DNA of 64,000 bases, from contig NZ_JAHKPM010000050.1 in assembly GCF_018860525.1 (NCBI RefSeq), positions 1 to 64,000 of the forward strand. Reading direction: 5' to 3'. Below, piece by piece: positions 1 through 10,000 of the stretch (positions are counted from its first letter, which is position 1; each line of letters opens with the position of its first letter). The notes below the pieces were generated by a model that was given only the letters and a program-made list of their open reading frames with translations, was not told where the DNA came from and did no database searches. The translations under genes and the position numbers were made by a program. This DNA comes from Vibrio hepatarius (GTDB lineage: Bacteria > Pseudomonadota > Gammaproteobacteria > Enterobacterales > Vibrionaceae).

Positions 1-701
1 AATTTTCCAGTTCCCAATTGATCATTGGGTAAAGGATAATTTTGGGGGAAACATGCCGCTTGATTGAAGTATTGGCTAATCGCCAAGTTTTGGCCCAAAC
101 CAAGGTAGCTAGTTGAAGAAAGAGTGAAATTTAGATTTCCTACGTTGACATTGAAAAGATCATCGCCTGTTTTCGTTTCATAGGTGATCTGAGTTGAAGC
201 CCCGCCAAGATCCATAATACCCGTTGTTTCCTGGTTATTAGCAAAAGACCCATTGTAGTAGTTGGCGGTTAGCCAAGCATAAGCGCCTTCTGTTTGACCA
301 GTGATTGTTTTAACTCTGATATCCGCATCAGGGAAGCGCTTGGCCAGTGCATCTTTGACTCTTTGATTAACCAAGTTTCTCTCGGTCGCTGAAATGGTTC
401 GCATGCCAGCGGTAGAATAAAAGTACACGTTATCTGGAGTTGTTTTAGTTTCTACAAATAGGCTATCAATATAACTGTCTAAGTTTGCCTCTTTGATAGT
501 TTGTACACCACCCTTGATACTTTGGTGTTTAATTTGTTCATCAATCACAGGTAGCCCTTGATCAGATGATGTGTCTTGGTGGTATTGATATTCGAATAAT
601 CTCGAGCCTGAGCTGCCTGCATCAATTACAAACGTACTTTCTGCTAGGGCAGATGACGATACTAATATTGCGACTAAAAAAGATAATTTTCTTATATTCA
701 T
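1..701 (-). CDS. Secreted GDA1/CD39-family nucleoside phosphatase (apyrase/NTPDase), 5' part only
   Basis: Partial gene: the first 233 codons are present and the rest lies beyond the left edge. The product starts MNIRKLSFLVAIL and has a typical signal peptide ending near ALA-ES, so export is expected. All four apyrase-conserved regions visible in this part are intact: DAGSSGSRLFEY (ACR1), YFYSTAGMR (ACR2), GQTEGAYAW with the catalytic Glu (ACR3) and DLGGASTQI (ACR4). Members of this family hydrolyse extracellular nucleoside tri- and diphosphates; Legionella uses one as a virulence factor. The start ATG is at 701, with a weak TAGG ribosome site. The gene diverges from the toxin array, sharing a roughly 310-bp upstream region. 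Substrate preference cannot be read from the sequence. Confidence 0.88.
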   Translation of the reverse strand, partial: MNIRKLSFLVAILVSSSALAESTFVIDAGSSGSRLFEYQYHQDTSSDQGLPVIDEQIKHQSIKGGVQTIKEANLDSYIDSLFVETKTTPDNVYFYSTAGMRTISATERNLVNQRVKDALAKRFPDADIRVKTITGQTEGAYAWLTANYYNGSFANNQETTGIMDLGGASTQITYETKTGDDLFNVNVGNLNFTLSSTSYLGLGQNLAISQYFNQAACFPQNYPLPNDQLGTGK

Positions 702-1014
702 TAAAATACCTATTACTAAAATTTAACTACCTTGGAGCAAGGTATTACCGATATAACTATGATTTATTTTATAAAACCAACACCCATATGATAATTTCAT
801 CAAGAGTCGTTAAATATAGACATTTGGTCAGACCATAAATAACAAATCTCATATCGGCTTTTATCATATAAAAAATATGTTCGCTCACTGGCATATTCTC
901 CTAGTAAATATATCAAATTCCGATTTTGTTACTTGCGCGTTTTATACGCTCTATCATCGTTTTGTTTGGTTATCTTTTTGGCAGTTTTCTCAATTGCAAA
1001 TTAAGGATAATCCC
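702..1014. other. Divergent intergenic region between the apyrase and the first giant gene
   Basis: AT-rich, no supported gene. It holds an 11-bp palindrome of FadR-operator type (825-835) and, in its right third, the first copy of the block shared by all type A genes (933-1014). An open frame runs through the region and into the giant gene from 877, but translation from there would precede the conserved GTG start and is not supported. Confidence 0.6.
825..835. promoter_or_regulatory. FadR-operator-like palindrome
   Basis: TGGTCAGACCA is a perfect 11-bp inverted repeat matching the FadR core TGGTCNGACCA. It lies 124 bp upstream of the apyrase ATG and 180 bp upstream of the giant toxin GTG. 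The flanks (TT on the left, TAA on the right) are weaker than in the classical E. coli sites. A role is inferred only from the motif. Confidence 0.4.
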
Positions 1015-1017
1015 GTG
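933..1017 (+). promoter_or_regulatory. Type A upstream block, copy 1
   Basis: This block of about 85 bp begins TTGCGCGTTTTATACGC and runs to the GTG start of the first giant gene. It is nearly repeated at 16447-16531 and, more divergently, at 27204-27290. It contains two CGTTTT direct repeats exactly 20 bp apart (938 and 958), on the same face of the helix, then TTGGTTATC and the ribosome site TTAAGGATAA. A shared activator site and promoter is the simplest reading; no clear sigma70 pair could be placed. Confidence 0.55.
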
Positions 1018-4000
1018 CCTAACGACTCTAAAGTGCTTGTGCCTTACAACGTTCTGAACACCTCTTCCGATCAAGTGACTCCGCTTCTTTATGCTGGCTC
1101 TGGCCTAACATCGATTGAAACCAACCGCGCTGCAAAATTCATAAAAGAAGCAGGGAAGCCATCTCGAGAAAGCCTTACCGGACCTTCAAGTTCCGGTCGC
1201 CTGAAAACTCAAGGCAGTCGCGATTTCAACTCCCAGAGAACGGATGGCTCAGCACAAGACGATGATGACATAGGTTCCCCAGGTAAGTTACGCCGCCATT
1301 ATAATATCGTTTTGCCTGAATCTAAAATACCTGAAGAACTTAAGAAGTTCGATGAAGATGCAAAAAAAGAACAAGCTATAGCCTTTATTCATCAAGGCTT
1401 TAATAAGTCTGAAGTTGTCATTGACGATGAGAAGTTACAAAAACTTGAAAAGACAATTCATCAATTGAAACAAGTAAACACACCTAGAGGGATGTCTGAT
1501 CTCATCCAAGATGCGGAGCAAATACTGCGGTTGGTGAAATCTGGGGTAGCTGGGTATCTTGCCGGAGGACAGGATGCCTCATGGGCACATGTAGTTATTG
1601 GGATGAGTGGAGAAGATAAAGCCAGTTTTGTTAAGCGCTTAGAGACCACGATAGACAGTGTTGAAATGGGGTTACGCTATATGGCGTTACATGGTTCGGA
1701 TAACAATGAGGCCTTGTCCGCTTTATTTCAATCAGAGAACCCAATTAACATTCTGGAGCACATTGACGACCTGGAAAAGGCGAAGGAAAAGGCTGAGGAT
1801 TATGCGAAAGTTCGTGCTTGGCAAACGTATTTTAACGGAAAGGGACAAACCTTTCCTGATGAATTTTATGACATTTTTAATCGTGCAGCAAAGATGCTTA
1901 AACAGGTTAGTCAGGAGGCGGTACAAAAGTTTGAAAATATCGATGTTGCTGACGTATCACAGAAAGTGGGTGAGCTGAACAAAGTAATAACGGATATTAA
2001 ACTGGGTGAAAAAGAGGGTAAAGAACTTCAAATACCCAAAACTATGTTAGAGGCAGCAGAGAAATTTGCGCTAGACGTAGAGCGAGAGAGTCAATCAATC
2101 ATTAAGACTTCTCGCGGGCAAGATGGTATTTCTGCAGCAAAAAAAATGCAGCGACGTATCAATGTTGGCATTGATGGTGTCCGGCTATCGCTTGAGGCGA
2201 TGACGGCGTTAGATAAACTAGGCCGTCAGGTTAAAAGTGATGAAATACAAGATACCGATGTAATCAATGCTCTAAAACCAGCGGAGTCCAAGTGGTTAAA
2301 ATCAATACGAAGCCATGAAATGCAGGCCGCTGGCGTGATTGATACCCTTAATGAAATGGAGAGCGTACTCAACGCTCAAGCGTATACACATAAAACTCTT
2401 GCAAAGGTTGGACTTAAGGAGTGGTGGGAAGTTCCGAGGAAGGAGTTTCGAAATAAAGCGCATGAAATGGATCGCGTTGTTTTTAAAATGCTCGCTACGT
2501 CTAGATTGGCCATTGATGTTAAGAAAAATGAGTATGGCCAAGGTGATAAGCCTACGAGTAAAACCAGTTTAGTTGATGATGTTAAAGAAAAGAAAAAAGA
2601 ATATGTAACGAATATAGAGCGTTTTTTCAATGAGAAGTCTGCTCAGGCTTGGCAATTCGGGCAGGCGTTGTCGTTACCTTTTCGGAAATTGGAGAGTCAA
2701 CCTAAAGAAGGACTCGTTCATTTAGCAGATAAGATAGCTTTGACCTCAGAGCAACGTGACGATGTTCAATATAGAGACCATAAGGTAAATAGTATTGCTC
2801 GTAGTGTCTATTGGCTTTATCAACAACCCGCGTTGAGGGTGCAATACGATTTTATTCCTTTGCTGACTACTGCACAAGAACTGAAGAAAGCTCATCCCAA
2901 CGAGATTGCGTATTACAAAGATGAATATGCGAAAAGGCTTAGGGAAGCAGTAAATGCTGTAGATTACATATTAGTTGCAATAAATCAATTCCCCTTGGCG
3001 CTGGAGACAATTATTGAAACCCATGCTTTTTCCCTCTCCGACACAGACCTAAGTAAATTACAAAATAAAATAGGTGAATTGTCTGAACTGGAGGTAGAGC
3101 GATTAAAAATAAAGCATCGTCTTGAGGTGATTTCAGCCTTATCTTCCAAGGGTGGCAGTAATAAAGAAGCAGATCTTGAAGAGGTGATTCATCATACTCG
3201 CAAGATCGCTCGGTTAGGAGATGAGCTTATCAAAAAAGTGGGGAACCTGTCGGAGCGTGAAACTGGAAAAAGGTTAGATCCCTTCTCACGAAGGGCTAGA
3301 GTCGCCAAAGATTGGGGCATGTTAGCGTACAAATGCGCCCCCGAAAGTGAAGTGCCTACCGCCGAATCCCTTCGCAACCACTTAAAAGACAACGAAATGT
3401 TAGAAGGAGTCGTACCCGCAAATGATCCCGACGGTATCCTTTTCGCTACTAGGATGCATCAGGAATGGCTGGATGCTAAAGGCGATAAAACCATAATGCC
3501 TTTAAGCCCAGAGGAATATGCCAATCAAGAAAAGTCCTTTGCTGAATTTATTGTTAAGTGGGGGCAATCTCAGGTTACGCGAGGGGCTATATCTGCCACA
3601 GTGAATACTGGGCTTGACATCACTTCTGGCCTTATCGTCACCTTAGTAAAAGGGTCTGTGAAAGCAGGTATTAAAATCGCTATTGCATCGGTTAAAATCC
3701 CATATAAAGTGCATAAGGCTAAGCAAGGCCTTATGCCTGGAGAGCCGTACCCCTTGGCGGCAGTTAGCTATGTTATCAATCAGCAGATGAAGAAGCTCGG
3801 TTTTAAGATCGCGATGGGCTTTGTGCCCCGAGCGGTAAAGGTAGCGGCAGGCGGCCTAACATATCTAGGGGCATTCTCACATAACCACTACCAAAGTCAT
3901 TTCGGACAGGATGACAAGAAAATTAAAACACGTTCTTGGTTGGAAAGTGTGATGACGGAATTGGCGACGACTGCTATCGTCGCCCCCACCTCTCTTGGAG

Positions 4001-7000
4001 CGAAGACGTTTATTGCCAAGCCGATAGTCGAGGGCATAAAAGACAGAAAAGAATTGGCACATATCCAATCCCAGCTCCCGAGTATCAGGAAGGATTTCCT
4101 CGATTATGTTGGTAAAGTAGAGGATGAATATGAAGAGATGTTTAACACTTGGAAGGAGACGTTTAAGAAGGATAATGAGGGAAAGTTAGATGATAATCTA
4201 ATCGAAGAAATTCTTGCTCAAGCCGATAGAGATTTCCCCGAGATAAAAGAAGCTTACTTGCTCAACGTCAGGCGGCAACTGTCGAAAGATTTTGATAATC
4301 AAATGAAATTGCTGATAGCCAAGGGCTACCCACTTGAATATGAGTCGCTTCTTGGGGAAGAGCAACTAAAAGAAAGCGCAGACCTTGAAGAAGAAGTACT
4401 TACTCCTTCTCAAGCTTACCCCTACATTCGAATTGATGGAGATGAAGCGTTTGCAGAGTCGACCATGGAGATCCTCAAAGGTCTACAGAGCACTCCCTCT
4501 GGTAGGGAGATACTTGAGCGCATGAATCTGTACGGTGTTGTTATTCGCCAACGGATAACAAATGAGGAAAGTGGCCAGCCCTTAATAGACCCTGCAAGTA
4601 GGACGTTGTACTTCAATCCGAATGACAACACAGTTGGCGCACCAGGAGCATTTAGTGGTCAAGGGGCGGCAGAAGTTAGGTTCACCCGAGGAGCACTTCG
4701 ATTCCTAAATGATACGGACAACCAAGAGCCTTATTTCAACGACAAGATGGTCGAGAATGAAAACCGCTTCCGTGCGGAGTACTCACGGCAGAACCCTGGT
4801 GTGGACGTTGGGCAGATTTTGTATGTACAGGAACCAGGCGTAGAGTACTCACTGCCGTATGAGGAAGTCGAGAACGAGGATGAAACGGTAATTAAAAAAC
4901 CTATTGGCGGCAGCTATCTGGGTATTGAAATTGAGGGAACCCGAACATTCTTCGAGGCTACTATTCAGCATTTCAAGACTCTGCAGGAGACAGAGGTTGG
5001 GAGACAGCTTCTGGATAGAATGCGGAATAATCGGATTGTTGTTCGTTATGCTGGAGAGCGTGGGGACAAAAATCTTGTGCGGGAAGAAGGAGGAAGACAG
5101 TTCTACGTCAGCTCGGCAGATGTGGTTGAAAACACTATCTATTTCGACCCTTGGAATCTTCTAGCCGCGAGCAGCCCGAATGAACTGGCGGATCGCCCCT
5201 TCCTCTATCGAGACCCCTCGATAGCATTGTTTCACGAGCTGCGTCACATTGAGACTCATAATAACCCCGTAACCATTACGGCCCATGGGCGAACAATTAT
5301 TCTTGGAAGTGACGGGGAAATAGAAGGCAATGATGACGCCCGGAAAGAAATGAGGGAGATGACCGAACATCTAGTTTCTGGGGTTGATTTTACGGACAAA
5401 AATGGGAAACGTTGGCGATTTTCTAACCCAGTATGGATGACGAGGTATGCCCAGACTGAGAATGGTCGCAGCACGAATGATTACAGACGAGGTTTTTACA
5501 AGCGAAGAAAAGAACCAGTGGACCTGAGAACGGAATATCGTGGGGGGGCCGAGCATTCTGATGGGGATTTTGGTGAAGTAGGCTTTGGTTGGGATAGAGA
5601 GTTCCATGCTTCGAGAAACCGATGGATTGAAAAGGTCAAGGATATCTTACGTGAGCAGGGTGTCTTGGGCGATGGACTGGCTCTTGAGGAGTTAGCTTAT
5701 ATTTCTCCTAACTATACTTCTCCGGAAGCACAGGCAGAAGTTATAAGGCAATTTAGAGAGAACGGGACGGGTGAGTTAGCAGAATTCTGGGATGTTTATT
5801 CAGAGGACATTGACTTTGAATTTCATGATGCTATCAGGAATGTTCCCCTTCCCGACGGTAGAATTGTAGAAGCTAGATACATTAGTGAATTTATTCGTCA
5901 AGCCGGAGGAGTAAAGGCATTCGCTCGCTTGGCTGGGCTGCCTGAGGAGAACCTGACTCCTGATAAGATAAGGAGTATTGCAAGGGCGGCTGCCTATACT
6001 CGTTATTACACTAGCCTAAATGCCTCAAACAAGGAGGGATACTATAGAGCGGCTATTATAGATACCTTGTTACAGGTAGAAAATGGCAATAGCCTATCAC
6101 CTGAACAACGTAGGTTAGTCAAAGATTTTCGGGCAGGCATGATCGGAGCTGTACCTATATCAATTGATGGCAAGGAAGCTAGCAATGCTTTCTTGATTCC
6201 TCTCCACCCCGGCGAGAGGAAAGGGATCTTAATAAACCTTCTTGCGATTCCTCCCCAGCCTCTTTACACAGTGGTTAATACGGCAGCTGATATTCCGGAT
6301 AGCATTGTAGGGAATTTTAATCCTTCTGATAGGGAAGATGTGGCTGATAAGTTGCGGAAGATAAAAGATAGGAACTGGACCTCCTTGAACTTTGAACACT
6401 TCCTTCCTGATGGAGCAGATGAAGACGAAGAGCCAGAAGGACGAGGTCTGATGCCCATTTCTATTTATAAAATGCCTAGGGAGCTCGTTACACGTACGGA
6501 TAAAAGCCTTAAATTAAGTGGAAATTTGACAGAAACAATCTTGCCTGTCATTGCGAAGATTCGAGATCAAGATGCAGATGATGAGAGCACAGCACAGTTA
6601 TCGGCTAGCTTGCTAATACTTGCAACCAAAATTCGCGATGCGCTGCAAAATAACGATGAGCAGACGGCAGAGGAATTATGCAGAAACATATACTCTCTGG
6701 TGAAAAAGAGGGTCGATAAATTCGTTCAGTACAATACTCTTCAGGAAGCCGAGTCCTTGTTCTTAAATTCTGATCCTGGAATGAGAAAACTTAACGCCTT
6801 AGCCCTGCATTATTTGTATTCGGGTCAATTCACAAGCAGCAACCCCATAAGACAATTTGTTCATGATTTCACCCCTGATGGATTTCTTCGGAGGTCTTTT
6901 CCGCGCCCCGTTAAGTTTAGCGGATATCACCCTGAACCATGGTTTGAGAAGCTCAGTAATGATGACAAGTATCAACCCCGTCACAATTGGAAAAGCGGGC

Positions 7001-10000
7001 ATAAGGATTTAGAAGGATTTAAAACGGCTCTAGCAGGTAAGGGATATACGGGGGAATTCAATGAATACTACTTTGATGAAGTGTACGTTAAACTAGACAC
7101 AGAAGCAGTGTACTACCCAAAAGGTAACGAGCCTTTTGCTGTATCTTCTAGTGAAGTGAGTAGAACTGACAATCGAATATATGTCTACCGCGGGGTGAGT
7201 GGGAAAGACATTCTCTATTCTGCAGCTACTGGGCAATTGGTTGAAGAGCCTTATGATGATCAGGGTAATCCAAACGCTGAGATTGACATAGACTTACATA
7301 TGCCTACTGGGCGTCCTGATCGAGTCTCTAGTCACTTTGCGTTATCGAGAGATGAGCGTGTAGTCCATGAAGAACACATGGAAGTAAAGGGCCATGTCAC
7401 AGCAGCTAAGTTGCTTTTGCCGAGAAAGAAAATAATTACCGGGTTAGAAGTTATTAAGGGTAAGCGGAATGATGTTGTGTTCCCATTCTCAAACAGCAGG
7501 CACAGGGGTATGGCTCATTATACTCATTTTGATGCGGCGAAATATTACCATGAATACCGTGAGAAAAAGTTAGGGCTTCCACATCAGTCTTATGGCCGTA
7601 CAGATAATGGTGGTTCTCTTTCGGGAGCATCGACTTGGAGCGTTGATAAAGGTTATGCATATGAATCTCTCGTAAGCCTCTATGATGCAAGGTTGCAAGA
7701 TATCCCGTATATGCCAATACATGCGGATTCAGATGGGGTACGTAACACGGTTAGGGGCTGGTTGAAAGAGTTTGTCAAGGGGGAGAAAATGGCTCAAATT
7801 GGGACGCCATTTAGCCCTGGAAACACCAATACCTTATTCATCCCTTTATCGAGAGGGGACTCGAGTGAGTATTCAGGAGTCATGGTAAACCTGGTCACAG
7901 GTTTCGTCATTCCTATCCCTAGAAACCCAGTGAAGCTTGCTGAGCTGTTCAGTTCTGATGCGTTTAGAATTCATTTCCGAGACGGTGTGCCGGGAAGTGA
8001 ATACGAGCAAGCGCGAATCGATTTAACAACACCTCCTAAAAGGGAAGTTTTTGAGCGCGGAGGAGTAGGCCAAAATGGCATGGGTCATCAATACACTGTC
8101 CACATTTCAGTGCATTCTTTGGTCCACTCAATTGATGATGTAGAAAAAGATATCTTATATCTGTCAAGAATGAATGAGGAAGATTGGAACAATAGGTATT
8201 TCCCGCTCGTTCAACAATCAGTGCAAAGGTACTTCCAGCTGATTGCACTAGGTCTGATTAGACCGAAGGCCAGTGAGGTTAGAAAGGTTCTCAGTGTGTA
8301 TAAACTGGCTGTCGAGAATCTAGCTCCTCGTGGAACCTCTAGTGAGATTGTGCCATTTGGCCTGTCAACAGACAAACTAACTCGGGATAGGATGGCCCCA
8401 GTATTGCTAAAAGCGTCCGTATCTAAGTTCGATGACGAATTCGATTATAGCACCACCTCTCATGCAGAAGCGAGGATGAAGGAGTTTCTTGCTGATGCAT
8501 CCGTATCGATGCGTTTTATAGGTTATGGACTTGGAGTAGGACTGGGGATGATGTTTCCGGGGGTGGGCCCAGGTATCATCGCTGGTGTGGTCTCCACCTT
8601 CCTGACCAGTACCTCGTTGAGCTTGGTAGAGCTAGGGGTCACTGATAGCGTGGAGGCAAGAAACACATTGATATCAGGGATTTTACAAGAGATGGCCTTG
8701 GCACCGATTCAAGAGGTAGGTGGGGTAGGGCTGGGTAAGATGTTTGGTGGACCCTTTGCAAAATTAGGATCTGCTTTGAGAAAGGCGTTCACACAAGAAG
8801 CGGGTGAGGAAGCACTTAACAAGGTAAGCAAGGAAGGTTTTCAAAAGGTGATCAGCGCTTTTAAGTCGGGATTTAAGAACATGGTAGATAATGTCCCTTT
8901 CTCTGACTGGGTAAGGCAAACGGCAGTCCTTATGATGGCCAGTGAAACCATGCTTGCTATTGAAAAAGCAATAGATGATGACGAACTGACAGGACATCTG
9001 TTATGGCAGCTTCTCAACCAGGTTATTGTCCTGGGGATAACATCTGGGGTAGAAGGGGCGGCATTAAGGCAGGGTACTATACCAAGTCGCTGGGAAGCGG
9101 CAGTGACGTCACAAGATCCTAACGCTTTATCCACATTAGTGAGAGAGTCTGCTGAGGCTATGGGGATGCCGACAGATACAGTCAACACGCTGATAGAAAA
9201 AATTAAGAGCGAGGGGCTCAGCATTAAAGATATGCCTGGGAAAAGTGAGATTTCAGAAACGCTTAGGCAGGTTAGTGATCCGACAAATCTGGAAACAGAA
9301 ACCATTCATGGACCTAACAATAAGAGTTATGAAATACCCGTTCCAGGTGCATATGATAAAGGCCGAGTAAAAGCGCTTATAGATTTTTTTGAAAAAAGTA
9401 AACTTGGAGATTACCCAGAGTTCAGGTTATTTAGGGATTTGTTGAATAGGGGAATGAAACCGCAAGATGTTATCAAGCGTGCTCACCAGATTAAACCCGA
9501 TTTGGTGGATGCGGATATACTTAAGCAAAACCTGTGGTTGATTGAGAATGGAGTCGACAATGGCTGGGGAAGCTCGCGCCCTCCTCTAGGTGTTGAAGGT
9601 AATTCCCCTGTTCCTGGAACAACGGGGCGTTCCCTTTATGGGCAGGCTGTACCATTTCGAAGACCTGCATTAGATGGAGGAGAATGGACGGGTCAATCAG
9701 GCACTCTACCAGGTACAGATGCGGACTATTTTGCCTATATTAAAGCGGGGGGCACACCGGAAGGATATTATGCGACTCTAAAAGAGGCTGAACCAGCGGT
9801 AACTCAAAGTCTGTTCAGTTTCTTTGGCAAACAATATCAGGGCCGAGTACAGGATGGCCAGTTTGAGGTTAAGAAAGTCGGTAGTGATGAATGGCGAGCT
9901 GGGCATTGGTGGGAAGAGTTTACATGGCGTTTTAAAAACCGAGGGGGTCGAGTACAGAGCTCAGCTGAACTTGATAAACGTATCCTAAAGGCGGCAGCTA

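Noticed and set aside
566..838. 90-residue plus-strand open frame near the left edge
   Set aside because: It runs antisense to the apyrase start and across its promoter region, with no ribosome site or recognisable protein.
877..1014. 46-residue N-terminal extension of giant 1
   Set aside because: The upstream part is the non-coding block also found before the other type A genes; GTG 1015 with its ribosome site and conserved first residues is the better start.
7177..7380. Possible ADP-ribosyltransferase domain in giant 1 (IYVYRGVSG, then SSHFALS)
   Set aside because: Arg and Ser elements are suggestive but no convincing ExE/QxE motif follows, so it was not called.
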